From Coemansia sp. RSA 1804 (taxonomy: Eukaryota > Kickxellomycota > Kickxellomycetes > Kickxellales > Kickxellaceae): a stretch of DNA of 33,040 nucleotides. A model generated the notes under the pieces. That model saw nothing but the letters and a program-made list of their open reading frames with translations, had not been told where the DNA came from and ran no database searches. The position numbers and the translations under genes are program-made. The stretch lies in NCBI GenBank assembly GCA_027578815.1, contig JANBTH010000127.1, positions 1-33,040 of the forward strand, read 5' to 3'. This document shows positions 12,040 through 21,875 of this stretch, piece after piece (position 1 is the stretch's first letter; each line of letters starts with the position of its first letter).

Positions 12040-13710
12040 ATGGCAGAACTGCATGTTGCTAAGAGGTATGTCTCTCTATGTATCACAGCATTTGCTGTGT
12101 TTTTAGAATAGATCCTGACATTTGCTGTAGTAATATAGTGTAATTTATGAGAATACTGATTCTATAGACTGAATTATGTCTGTATCTGTCTTTGTTTATC
12201 GAGTGTAGTGAGTTGCTGCACATTGTAAAGATTCAAGAACAGCAAGCCAAAACTGTGGCAGATGCAAAGGTATAGTGAGTGATAACCCTATGTCTATATA
12301 ATTATCCTCAAACTGGGCGGCTCTATTACTCTCCTTGTTGGTTGCCTGCTTGCTAGCCTCGATTCTATTCTGGTAATTTACAGGCCGTTCAGCCATTCTC
12401 GTACTGCATTTTTATTCATCTAGGAACAAGTGGCCTATCTCCGAGATGTCCATCTTGCGCTCTTACTCCAAGAAGTAGATACCAACGTCGTCCATTCTTT
12501 TTTTAGCGTTTTACTCCTTGTGGACCACGGTGCAAGCGAACTTCACATTATTTTGCATGGGCACAAGCTTGCAAACGGATGGATAGGTAGGAATAACTAG
12601 TGATATTATCTTTTTTCTTGGCTGCGACATGTCTTGCGTTTCAATGTTTCTAGGGAAAACATCTTTCAACATCAAGTGGTATTCTGATTCTAGCACATCA
12701 TTTCCATATGACTTTTAGGCAGACTAGAGCTCAATTCGACCATATGCAAACAACATACGACCGTATCGGCTTCTGCAACCGAATGCAAGGCTGGAAGGTA
12801 AGCAGGATACTGTAGTCTACATATATATTTATTTTCATTTACTATTAGACACAAACAAACACCACAACCATACTAATCTCATGTTTTCCTATTGTTTAGT
12901 ATCTTCCAATATCCCCTTCCGCCTGTATATGATGAATGGGCTGGACAATTTATCTTGGAATTTCGGCCTGAATACTTGGTTCCAGAGTATCTGCGCGTGC
13001 CAACGACTGCGTGTATTGCAGAGATTCATGTCGATATACTGGATGCTATCATATCCTGCGATTCTGCAGAACAAACGCCGTCCAAACCGTTGCCACCTGC
13101 ATATCCCATCAACGCTCAGCTATGTAGCATACCGTGTGTCTGTGAAATTTGGCTAAAACAAGCTTATCAGCTTTTCAGACATACATCACTATTCGGCTCC
13201 TTTCCCAGTAATTGCAGTGGATCTGACGACCTTGCTGCTGGGATTCTACCCATCCTCTTGTTTGAGCATATGGCTGATTATGATAGTGATCGAGTTTCTC
13301 GGATCATGACTGGCACATACACTGCTGAATTCGGTATTTCTAGCAAGGCGGGCAGTGTAGAATCTGTAACTATAATGTGCGTTCCAACTGGTGATGGCAG
13401 CATTTTATTGCGCATCCGCTCGGCAGACCGATTGGCCTACTCCGCCATTGTATTTTCATTGATTAGGCGCTTGAAACTGCTGCTGTTGCTTTGCTTGGAT
13501 GGCAAAAAACCGTTTTTCGATCAAGCCACTACACCAGTTACTGGCCTTGATGCATTGAATTCGCTTGAGCAATTGCAAGAGAAATGTATGGCGGCTGTTG
13601 CTGAACTACTGCAGCACAGATCAGGAAATACACTATTAGATACCACTGACCATTCTGAAAACATCGACTGTGCGGCCGTTGAATGTGGCTTGATCCAGCA
13701 AACTAGCTGA
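12040..13710 (+). CDS. Unrecognised protein, five exons, ~379 aa
   Basis: I do not recognise this family. The model joins 12040-12065, 12209-12269, 12424-12586, 12719-12797 and 12900-13710. The introns are 143, 154, 132 and 102 bp, all GT-AG, and the phases agree throughout. The last intron has a TACTAAT branch site. The reading frame stays open for 1140 nt. The N-terminus is helical (SELLHIVKIQEQQAK, then a leucine-rich stretch to residue ~65). A strand-like central part follows (ELHIILHGHKLANGWIG; YDEWAGQFILEFRPEYLVP). A mixed C-terminal region contains a strongly hydrophobic helix (LIRRLKLLLLLCLDG) around residue 310. There is no signal peptide and no catalytic motif. The first three exons and the third intron are the least certain; an alternative acceptor at 12653 breaks the frame later. 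Coding status of 12900-13710 is likely, since 270 codons stay open. Confidence 0.6.
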
Positions 13711-13869
13711 TTCGGTTATGTCACGAATACTCCAAAACATGATAGCTCTCGTCTTGATCAGCAAAGGGGTGTAGTTTCCTGTTTATTTCTACCATGTTAT
13801 CTTTCATTAACAAAGAACACATTATATAGCAAAGAATCTGCTGCATCGCTCTGCTTTCCGCTACAAAGA

Positions 13870-15591
13870 TTACTCTGGGCTGGACTGAGACAAAGTGTCC
13901 ATATGTATCTCATCTGATTCGATCAGTTCAAGTGCGTGGTCTAGTCGGCGCAATATCGTGTCTGCAGAGAGAAAAGACAAGAGTTCAGGAACCGTAGGAC
14001 CACTAGATCTCCCTGTAAGCGCAAGTCTGAGTATCATCATTACATGCTTGGTTGGCACATCCACACTGGCTGCCACTTTTTTCGCAAAGCCAGTCCAATT
14101 ACTATCTACGTCTTCGCTTCTATCTGAGGGTTGGGTGATGTTCTGAGCCCTTTTGGCAATGGAGCTCCTTATGTTGTTCAAAATCAGCAGTCGCTTTTCG
14201 ACTGGCACCTTCTGCAGTATCTGGGCGGCAGACTGAGTACGCAAGTCGGGATCCGCAAACAAGAAGGGCGCGACATTGTATACATCGCTCGCAAACAACA
14301 AGCGGTCACTGCATAGGTGCAATGCTCTTTCAATAGTCGTTCTGCTGAGTCTATTTGAATCCAATACTGGGTTCTGTCTCAGTCGCTCATATACCTGAGC
14401 TGCAACTCCTGGCAGCGTGGTTGGGCTGCTTATCTCGCGACGTAGATGCTGTCGATTTAGCCAGTCTAGCTTTTCGCGAGAAACAATAGACTTGCTCCGA
14501 CTCAGCCCTCCAAGAGAAAACATGCCTTCAAGCTCCTTTAGGGTAAACAACTCGCGAGAGTCGCTAGGATGCCAGCCTAAGAGGGCCACGTAGTTTATTA
14601 CAGCTGATGGGAGATGGCCCTGATCAATGTACCCTTGTATGGGACCATCTTTGTTGCGCTTTGAAAGCTTGGATCCGTCGCTGTTCATTAGCAGCGGAAG
14701 GTGGGCATACTGTGGAATCGTCCAGTCAAAGGCCTTGAATAGCGTACGGTGCTTTGGTGTGGACATTAGCCACTCTTCTCCACGCAGCACATGCGTGATC
14801 CCCATTAGATGGTCATCAACCACGTTTGCTAGGTGATATGTCGGTAACCCGTCGCTCTTCAGCAGCACAGCATCATCAAACCCAGAAGGCCCTCGAAAGC
14901 GCATGTTGCCGTATACTATATCATTGAAGCCGGCTACATCGGCAGACGCAGGATCCGCAGGGTTTGCCGAAAGCATGCGGATTGTGAATGGCTCGCCTGT
15001 GCGCAGCTTCTCGTCAATTTGGCGCTGCGATAGATTCAGACAGTGTCTGTCATACATTGGCGCGCGACCCTGGGAACTGGAGTTGACACGTATTGACTCT
15101 AGACGCCGCGCGTCGCAGAAACAGCGATAAGCGGCGCCCTTATCCAAGAGCTCGTGTGCGTATTGCAAGTAGACCTTGCTCCTTTGTGACTGGAAAAAGG
15201 TGGTGGTGGAATCAACACTGCACTTTCCAGGCCCCTCGTCAAACAGCAACCCAGCCCATTCAAGAGTTCTGACAATGTTTTCTGTTGCGCCTGGCACAAG
15301 TCTCTTCTGGTCGGTGTCTTCGATCCTCAAGATAAACGATCCGCCGTACCTTCGAGCCAGCAGATAGTTGAACAGCGCAGTGCGCAGACCACCGAGATGC
15401 AACATTCCTGTAGGGCTAGGAGCAAACCGAACCCTGACAGGCCCAGTTGGCTCCACCGGCGAATGTGCGCAGGACTCATTCGTAAGAGAACGGGAATATG
15501 TACGTGGTCGAAGGCCTTTGGGATACAAGAGAGCGCTCAGGCCATGTCTGCTGGGACAAGAACATGCTGGATGCTTTAGCGACGTTAACAT
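13870..15591 (-). CDS. MSE1: Mitochondrial glutamyl-tRNA synthetase
   Basis: Class I aminoacyl-tRNA synthetase charging mitochondrial tRNA with glutamate (EARS2 in animals, MSE1 in yeast). The 573 aa protein starts with a basic, hydroxylated, acid-free presequence (residues 1-36, e.g. SALLYPKGLRPRTYSRSL), consistent with matrix import. The catalytic core follows: RFAPSPTGMLHLGG (HIGH-type signature, ~56-68), FILRIEDTD (~87-94), the LPTYHLANVVDDHLMGITH block (~249-267) and the KMSKS-type loop GSKLSKR (~306-312). The helical anticodon-binding region fills the rest. The start is set at the ATG at 15591; the frame is open further upstream, but only from a TTG codon. Head-to-head with the NDUFAF8-like gene across 261 bp. 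The non-discriminating or Glu-specific nature cannot be read from the sequence. Confidence 0.95.
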   Translation of the reverse strand: MLTSLKHPACSCPSRHGLSALLYPKGLRPRTYSRSLTNESCAHSPVEPTGPVRVRFAPSPTGMLHLGGLRTALFNYLLARRYGGSFILRIEDTDQKRLVPGATENIVRTLEWAGLLFDEGPGKCSVDSTTTFFQSQRSKVYLQYAHELLDKGAAYRCFCDARRLESIRVNSSSQGRAPMYDRHCLNLSQRQIDEKLRTGEPFTIRMLSANPADPASADVAGFNDIVYGNMRFRGPSGFDDAVLLKSDGLPTYHLANVVDDHLMGITHVLRGEEWLMSTPKHRTLFKAFDWTIPQYAHLPLLMNSDGSKLSKRNKDGPIQGYIDQGHLPSAVINYVALLGWHPSDSRELFTLKELEGMFSLGGLSRSKSIVSREKLDWLNRQHLRREISSPTTLPGVAAQVYERLRQNPVLDSNRLSRTTIERALHLCSDRLLFASDVYNVAPFLFADPDLRTQSAAQILQKVPVEKRLLILNNIRSSIAKRAQNITQPSDRSEDVDSNWTGFAKKVAASVDVPTKHVMMILRLALTGRSSGPTVPELLSFLSADTILRRLDHALELIESDEIHMDTLSQSSPE

Positions 15592-15852
15592 ATCAGTTGT
15601 GGATGCTGTGACAATAAACCAGGTGTATAATGAGAACCTTTTTTCTTGTAGAAGAGCTGGATAAAGAAGGCATGTCTTTGGCTTATCCAAACTTGTGCTT
15701 TCATTTTGCAGGATTTATCTAAAAATTTTCTGCAGTGGGAAGAGGGGTGTTTGAAGCTTAAACGCAACTCCTATCTCATCTTTTTTCTTTCGTGATCCCG
15801 TTACTTGTTTCATTTTTGTTTCTGTTAAACGCAGCTACGACGGAAGAGAGAA
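15592..15852. promoter_or_regulatory. Head-to-head promoter region of two mitochondrial genes
   Basis: A 261 bp gap separates the start codon of the glutamyl-tRNA synthetase (minus) from that of the NDUFAF8-like gene (plus). The part before the plus-strand gene is T-rich and ends in a TTAAACGCAG sequence that could be a 5' leader splice acceptor. No defined factor-binding site is recognised. Bidirectional activity is inferred from spacing only. Confidence 0.4.
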
Positions 15853-16056
15853 ATGCCCAGCCAGCAACATCAGGCAAACAAGGCCCGCAGGCTTGTGCTG
15901 ACGCTCGAGAAGAGTCTTACAAACTGTGCTACAGAAGCAACAACGTACGGAAAGTGTGTCGTGGCCAATGTTGAAGCGGTTGGAAAACATACATGCGAAG
16001 CCCAATTCCAGACATTCAAGGCCTGTGCACAGAAGGCTTTGGGACGGAAGTGGTAG
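15853..16056 (+). CDS. Twin CX9C protein, NDUFAF8-like complex I assembly factor
   Basis: A 67 aa protein with two CX9C motifs in a helical hairpin: CATEATTYGKC (Cys25-Cys35) and CEAQFQTFKAC (Cys48-Cys58). Such proteins are oxidatively folded by the Mia40 pathway in the mitochondrial intermembrane space. The spacing, the small size and the C-x-x-E-A-x-x-Y-G-x-C-V pattern fit NDUFAF8 (human C17orf89), which works with NDUFAF5 in early complex I assembly. Other small twin-CX9C proteins are an alternative; the family is secure, the exact orthology less so. The gene starts 261 bp from the divergent mitochondrial glutamyl-tRNA synthetase and converges on PRMT3, 148 bp away. Confidence 0.75.
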   Translation: MPSQQHQANKARRLVLTLEKSLTNCATEATTYGKCVVANVEAVGKHTCEAQFQTFKACAQKALGRKW

Positions 16057-16204
16057 AAACAAGCATATCGCCATATCTGTGCAATGGTTTCTTAGTTCTC
16101 AATCTCCAGCTGGTTGTGTAATATTCAAATGTATGACCGACTTTAACAGATAACTTTGTGAAATGGGACATTAATGATCCATGATACTGTTTTGCAAAAC
16201 TCGC

Positions 16205-17986
16205 CTACCGCAGCTGGTATCTCTGGCGTGTAACGGAGAGTTTTCTAGCACCATTTTCCGTATGCTTCTCTCCGGCCGCCACAAGGTAGTATGTGATATC
16301 CATGTCAAGCTCACGCGGGTTGGTGGCACTCTTAGCGCATGTGAATGTGCCATGCAACTCGTCTCCAAGCTCCATGCAGATGGGTTCGCGCAGCAAGAAG
16401 ACAGTTTGTTTCCAGTGAGTTGGGGTTCCGTGGGGGCCAGTTGTGAAACCGTGCATCGATGACTCTGGCCGCTTCCATAGCGCCCTGCCGTCTGCCTGGC
16501 GAGCCCTGGCTGGCACTTCCTCGTCATTCGTGTAGGCTGAAAGACAGAGCTCCTCATAGCTGGGTCCAGAGGATGCTTGGGTGCGCGAGAAGGCAACGTC
16601 AAAATATCCAAGTAGAGCATGAGCCGTGGCTTTCTGTGTTGCCTTGAGCACAAACGAGCTGGAAAAATCCAGCTTGGATGGGGATGTTGTTCCGTGGTCG
16701 ATTTCGGCAAGAAGTGCACGCGTAGCCATTACAGAAGACGATGGAACCACATCAACATCTGCCTCCACAACAGATCCTCCCTGCTTCATAGAAGACATCT
16801 TGAATCCGTACACGTTGTCCCAGTAGTTGGCACGATCATTCATGTAGTCCTCGTCACTTATGGCGGTCAAATAAATATACGATGCGCTTGGCGCCAGAAG
16901 TCCGCCGGGAGCAAGATAACGATCGCGCGCAACCAGAACAGAATCAAGCATGGCCTCAAACAACAAAAAGTAGCCCATCCATTCAGACACAATTATGTCA
17001 ACCTTTTCAACGGGAAGCTCCAGATCCTCGATCTTTCCTTTAACCAGCGTGATTATGCCGTCGAGATTGTTCTCAATAACGTTAGCCTGGGCCTTGTGGA
17101 TAATGTCCGAGTTGTCAACGGCTATAACCTTTGCTGCGCCAGCACGCGCAGCAAACATCGAAAGGATGCCAGTTCCGCATCCGACATCCAAAACCACCTT
17201 GCCTTTAAACAGGTCCTTGTTGTCGTACATAAAATTGCGATATCCCTCGGTGCGCACTTTATCCTGTAGCATTTGCATGTGGATGTCGTTTCCAGCGTAC
17301 GAGTTGAAGTAGTAATCGGATCCACCAGCCTCGCTTTGTGCCGCTTCGCTTGAACCACCTGTGTAGCTTTCGCCTTCTTTCTGAAAGTCGTCTCCTGCAT
17401 TGTAGAACTGTTGTTTGACCATCTGTCTGTACTCTTCAAATTGGCTTGTCACGGATCTGACCTCGCGCTCACGCATGGTGAGCTGCTGTTCCAGCTCCTT
17501 TATGCGTCCCATGAGCTTACGCTCCTTCGGTGTGTCTGCAGCGGCGGCTCCATCAGACCTTCCTGTGCAACTGCTCGCAACTGAGATAGAGTCGTCAAGA
17601 TCCAGCTCGTCTAGCGCATACAGCAGAGCGTCCTCGGCTAATGTTGGCTTAAGATACGCATCATCCGACAGAAACGCCTCTGTCCCATCAACTGCAAATG
17701 CTGGTGTCGCCCCATTAGCCGGATCTGGGTCGTTGATCTCCTTTGTTCGTATGTAGTTCACCAGTCGCATACATTGGTAAAAATCTAGCTCATTATCTGC
17801 CCGTACCTTGAAGAAATCAAACCCATGCGCCTGCTTTGCATGTCTGAACAAAATAGCAGAGCTGTTGAATGTCTGCGAACAGAACAAGCACTTCATAGGG
17901 GTATCCATCTCGCCATCCTCCCAATCATCCCAGCGATCATCCTGGGTATCCCATCCCGACTCGGAACACGAAGATACACCTGACAT
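16205..17986 (-). CDS. Protein arginine N-methyltransferase 3
   Basis: A type I arginine methyltransferase; the PRMT3 group methylates ribosomal protein uS5 (Rps2) in the cytosol. The 593 aa protein has an acidic N-terminus followed by a single C2H2 zinc finger, the diagnostic PRMT3 feature (MKCLFC...RHAKQAH, Cys33, Cys36, His49, His54). A predicted coiled coil lies at ~155-195. The catalytic domain has motif I VLDVGCGTG (~265-273), the AVDNS post-I strand, the double-E loop SEWMGYFLLFE (Glu335, Glu344) and the THW loop (PTHWKQTVF) near the C-terminus. The single exon starts at the ATG at 17986. The frame upstream opens only at a TTG and would add a hydrophobic leader foreign to the family. 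The nearest fungal named homologue is S. pombe rmt3. Confidence 0.95.
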   Translation of the reverse strand: MSGVSSCSESGWDTQDDRWDDWEDGEMDTPMKCLFCSQTFNSSAILFRHAKQAHGFDFFKVRADNELDFYQCMRLVNYIRTKEINDPDPANGATPAFAVDGTEAFLSDDAYLKPTLAEDALLYALDELDLDDSISVASSCTGRSDGAAAADTPKERKLMGRIKELEQQLTMREREVRSVTSQFEEYRQMVKQQFYNAGDDFQKEGESYTGGSSEAAQSEAGGSDYYFNSYAGNDIHMQMLQDKVRTEGYRNFMYDNKDLFKGKVVLDVGCGTGILSMFAARAGAAKVIAVDNSDIIHKAQANVIENNLDGIITLVKGKIEDLELPVEKVDIIVSEWMGYFLLFEAMLDSVLVARDRYLAPGGLLAPSASYIYLTAISDEDYMNDRANYWDNVYGFKMSSMKQGGSVVEADVDVVPSSSVMATRALLAEIDHGTTSPSKLDFSSSFVLKATQKATAHALLGYFDVAFSRTQASSGPSYEELCLSAYTNDEEVPARARQADGRALWKRPESSMHGFTTGPHGTPTHWKQTVFLLREPICMELGDELHGTFTCAKSATNPRELDMDITYYLVAAGEKHTENGARKLSVTRQRYQLR

Positions 17987-18343
17987 TGGTCCAGGTCCTT
18001 GCTTTCTCTTTTCGTCTTGCAAGAAAAGTAGATAATAAAGTAAGGAAAATAGCAAAACTACTTTGAATCGAAAGCAAAAGTGGGTGTGCAATATGATCTG
18101 ATTTGAACTTTTCTTTGTCTGGCAAAATTTTTATTGAATGGGAAAAAAAATTAAAAATCAACCTATATCACATGATGTGACCAAAACTAGTAGTATATTT
18201 AATGACATGGCGTTACCTATGCGCTCTTTTCCTATAAATATCAGGTTGACATATAAGCCAGCAGACTTTTATAACTTTATTTTTGTTTTAATTAGGTATC
18301 CTGTTTAGATTTCCTATTTGCTTCAAAGAGACGTTTAGTATAA
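17987..18343. promoter_or_regulatory. Divergent promoter region between PRMT3 and SEN54
   Basis: 357 bp of AT-rich DNA between two divergent start codons. The segment 18120-18300 is especially A/T-rich and contains a TCCTATAAATA TATA-like element at about 18229-18239, well placed for the plus-strand gene. No ORF is present. The TATA assignment is inference. Confidence 0.4.
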
Positions 18344-19609
18344 ATGTATAGCGCGAATACATCTAACATACGGTTAGCAACATGTGCAAACCGTGCTGAT
18401 GATGACGACGACGACAACTTTACTGGTGTTGATTTGTTCCTTCGGGACAACGACGTATCGACTGCTGATCGTATAAATGTTCCTGAAAAGGTTTCTTTGC
18501 CATTAGAAGCCGACATTGAAATGAAAGCAACAAAAATACTTATCGGGGCATATAGACGAATGCTCAGCGTACCACCAAAAACATCTCGAAAGTCCTGTAC
18601 TGGAGAGTGGGCCAATGATGGATACCGAGTAGTTGTTGCAAATCCAACAACTACAATATCTCGCACATCAGGATGGTCACATTCTGGGCTAACATACCTT
18701 AACCCTGAGGAATGGCTTGTGTTCTACGAGCGAGGCACACTGCGGATCTGCGATCCTGGGACACAAACCAACGTCGCGCTCGCCAGTACATGGATCAATG
18801 CATTCAATAATCCGTGCTTTGAATTACATAGATTCCGGGCGTATTCCATCCTGCGTCGACTTGGTTATATTGCTGCCAATGTGCCCAAAGACGCTCATGT
18901 TCACGATACATCTGTATCTCTCACAAGCCCGGGTTTACCGGGGACCAGTTTAGCAGGCATTGCAACATATAGCTATGGTAAGTGTGATATTCAAATGGCA
19001 CTCTCACCCTTATTCTCGACTTTTTTTACAATAATATTGTATTTTATGCATGTCATATGGCCACAATAGTCCGACTAAGCTACAAGCCTTTCGTTCTTGG
19101 CTAATAGAAGCTTATGTCTGTCTTTTTTGAGAGTATAGCTCAAGTGTTTAACGGGCTGCTACAGCGTGCTCCATCAAGTGTCAATGGACAGAACATAATA
19201 GTGACACCTTCAACAGGCATTTGCACCAACAGATCCAGCATAGATGCAAGCTATAGTGTGTACACGCCAGGCTCAAAATACAAGAAACGGGATCCTCCAA
19301 CACCACAGTATACGTTGATAGCTCAAGCGTAAGTGTAAATATTATAATGTCATTATACTAGCTGTGCGTTGAAAAGCAAAATTCGGTCTGTTTGTATGCT
19401 TGTTTTCTGACCAGTGATTGTATACATTAACAAACCATTGGTAATTACATATCGATTGTAGTTCAACAGACGAAATCCCAAACATCGATGTCCTTAATTA
19501 TTGGGAAAACCACAACCACGAGACCTCTACTCTTTTGTCAGTGAGTGAACCGGGAAGCACTGGGTTTCTAAGTATAAAAGCTATTGAGATTCAGAGTCCG
19601 TCTCACTGA
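18344..19609 (+). CDS. SEN54: tRNA-splicing endonuclease subunit Sen54, three exons
   Basis: Structural subunit of the heterotetrameric tRNA-splicing endonuclease that cuts introns out of pre-tRNAs. Exons 18344-18977, 19139-19328 and 19462-19609 give 323 aa. The introns are 161 bp (GTAAGT; acceptor TATAG) and 133 bp (GTAAGT; acceptor TGTAG), with consistent phases. The N-terminal half carries the Sen54 signature: GW followed by LTYLNPEEWLVFYERGTL, then FRAYSILRRLGYIAANV. Exon 2 has the C-terminal YSVYTPGSKYKKRDPPTPQY block. Exon 3 ends with a short hydrophobic strand. An acidic run of six aspartates sits at residues 19-24. As expected for Sen54, no catalytic triad is seen. Diverges from PRMT3 and converges on the HSF-domain gene. 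Confidence 0.88.
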
Positions 19610-20209
19610 ATAGTAATCTAGAGTAGCTACAAGAACATATACTTTAACGTTTTCCAACTGCAGCTCTTTCAATAAACAACAAGCGTGTCAAGCGCTCAAA
19701 AGTGATAATTGATGAATAGAAAAACGATAGAGTGCGGGAAATAACACATCAGCATGTAAGCCATAAAACCAGCTTTCCAGACAGACCGCATATTCGCATT
19801 AAACAGACCGTATGCGGTCCTTCAACCCCCAACTCTAGTCGCTCCATACTGGCGGTGGAGGTTACTAGCTATTTTTCATAGTAAAGATATTACGCTTTAT
19901 TAGAATACCGATGTTTTGCAAACCAAGCCACATTGTGCAAACCACTGTATATGTATATGCTGAAACGGCTGTTCCTTTGAATCGGATAGGCAGGGTGTAT
20001 TTAAAATGTTGTAAATAATAATGGTTCTTGCTTCACAATTGCTAGCTTGAGCTTTTGGTTGTTTGAAGGGAAGTTGTAAATACCAAAGCACAATCAACAC
20101 AAGCATGTTTAGTTTGAACTGCGCTTATAAATATTCTCAAAGCATAACATGCCACATAATTCAGCAGCTTGGGTTCTCGTTTTAAGGATAAAGGGCGAGA
20201 TAAGCGGGA
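19610..20209. other. Convergent spacer between SEN54 and the HSF-domain gene
   Basis: 600 bp separating two convergent stop codons. No coding region is supported. It contains a perfect 9 bp inverted repeat, GACCGCATA at 19784-19792 and TATGCGGTC at 19811-19819, separated by 18 bp. AATAAA hexamers on the plus strand near 19671 may serve SEN54 3'-end formation. Confidence 0.35.
19784..19819. repeat. Short perfect inverted repeat
   Basis: GACCGCATA (19784-19792) and its exact reverse complement TATGCGGTC (19811-19819) flank an 18 bp spacer. It could be a stem in the SEN54 3' UTR or a dyad protein-binding site. I cannot tell which, and chance is possible. Confidence 0.5.
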
Positions 20210-21875
20210 CTAACGGTTGTATATATCCTTCATATCCGAAGAACTCAGACTGCTGTTTGAAAGACTACCAGCCGCCCCTGTAGAATAAAACGGAGCAGCC
20301 GAAATACCAGAAAGAGTAGAGGTGGAGCTTTGAGATGTGCATAGAGGAGTTGATACAGTTCTGTTGTAGACGCTGAGACTGTCACCGCCAGCCAATGCGT
20401 TTCTAAGCGTTTGCTGACTAGACTGATGTGCGCTCTGTTGTTGTTGCTGTTGCTGCTGGCTTTGGTGATATATGTGTGTCCCAACATGCTGCTGCTGCTG
20501 CTGCTGTTGAGCGTGAGCATGGCCGCCTAACGTTAAAGACTGGTTGGAAGCTGTTTGGTGAAGAGAAACCCCAACATGGCCAATGTTTGAGATTGGGCTC
20601 GCTGGTGAAGGAGATGTAGGCACACCGCCAATCAGCCCGCCAGAGCCTAGATGCAGATGCGTGCCCAGTGTGGATATCGAGGAGGAGTAGCCAAGTTCGG
20701 GGTGTAAAAGAGAGTTTGTGTCGTGGTCCGAAATAAATATGGACGGCCGGGTGGACTGGTTACCAATAGCCGACTCAATGTCAATATCGGGAGGAATATT
20801 GATGCTACTTGTGCTATTCTGCCTCAAGGACTGCAACAACTGACGAATTATGTTTTCCTGCGATGCCTGCTTCTTTCGCGTTTCAGCCAACTCGCGGATG
20901 ACTTCAGACAGATTCTCCTGAAGGTGGTGGACACGCTTAACAAGATCCGTATGAGAAACCTGTAGCATGACAAAGTTTGCGTGTAGATCTCCAGCCTCGC
21001 GCCGTAGTGACTCCGACTCCATCGTCTTGCGTTTTATTTGGTCCAGTAGGTCAGTCCGGTCGCGGATAAACTTTGGGTGGGAAAACTCCCAGATTTGGTT
21101 CTCAGCCATGGTGCGATGGCCGCGAGGGGACTTGTTCACCTTGTGGAAGCCATACCTATAACAGCAAAATCACATTATAGACACGTGCAGGTCAAAGAGC
21201 GAAATAAGACGCTATGGATATTAGCACAGAGCTTTCGACAGCACGGAACCACACCGCGCGAGTACCCACCCACAGGTATGGGATGATAATGATGGTACAG
21301 GCCAATTAATGGCGCATCAGAATTTTACTGGATGCACAGCCAGTCAGTAAGTCCATATCAGGATGGACAAGCAGAAAAAGAGTCTTGAACAAAAAGAAAA
21401 CAGACAGTACTTACATATTGAGCTGGCGCACAAAGCTCGAAAAGTTGTTGTGCTTAAAGTGTTTTGGAAGGAGCTCACGCGAGAACTCCATAATGTTGCA
21501 AACAACAAAGGACGTCCCGGCAAAGTTCCAGGATATAAGGTGTTGGTACTGGCTATCGTTAACCATCTCGTGTAGCTTGCTTACAAAGGTATTCCCCAAC
21601 TTGCTTCCGTTTGAGGACACGGAGGAGCGGCGGCTTTCCATAGAAGATGGCGTCGTGCTACGAGCAATGGGCTTCAGGTACTGGTCGGATGCATCTACAA
21701 GCAGGTGCTGGCCAGTCTCGAGCGCATTCACAGGTGTCACGTCGGGAGACAGCGGAATATGCCTCCCTTGACCAAAGTCAGTGGCAGCAAGCGTTTCGTG
21801 AAGGTGCTGTAGGCTGTTGCTGGCACTGTTGGTGCCGCTGCTAGCAGTGCTGTTGCCATTTATGTTAATGTTCAT
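20210..21875 (-). CDS. HSF-domain transcription factor (Sfl1/Hsf type), two exons
   Basis: A sequence-specific DNA-binding protein of the heat shock factor fold, nuclear. Exons 21875-21415 and 21155-20210 give 468 aa. The intron 21414-21156 (259 bp, GTAAGT donor) falls inside the DNA-binding domain, between RQLNM and YGFHKV. The domain (~110-215) is complete: FVSKLHEMV, SFVVCNIMEFSRELLPKHFK, NNFSSFVRQLN, MYGFHKVNKS, QIWEFSHPKFIRDR. A heptad leucine zipper for oligomerisation follows (~225-290). The tail is Ser/Gln-rich with two polyglutamine runs (7 and 8 residues), typical of activation or repression regions. The RQLNMYGFHKVN wording is shared by Hsf1, Sfl1 and Mga1, so the subgroup is unresolved; it is not Skn7, because no receiver domain follows. 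The start at 21875 has A at -3; the frame above it opens only at a TTG. Confidence 0.88.
20435..20509 (-). repeat. CAG/CAA microsatellites encoding polyglutamine
   Basis: Two trinucleotide runs in the HSF-domain gene: 20435-20458 (mixed CAG/CAA, 8 Gln) and 20489-20509 (six pure CAG plus one CAA, 7 Gln), separated by 30 bp. The pure CAG run is likely to vary in length between strains; that is inference. Confidence 0.9.

Noticed and set aside
12654..12678. A small extra exon in the unknown gene
   Set aside because: Using the acceptor at 12653 forces a following intron of only ~40 bp and breaks phase with the next exon; skipping it gives a normal 132 bp intron and an unbroken frame.
15591..15690. 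Upstream extension of the mitochondrial glutamyl-tRNA synthetase
   Set aside because: The extension begins at TTG, not ATG, and precedes a good mitochondrial presequence that starts at the ATG at 15591.
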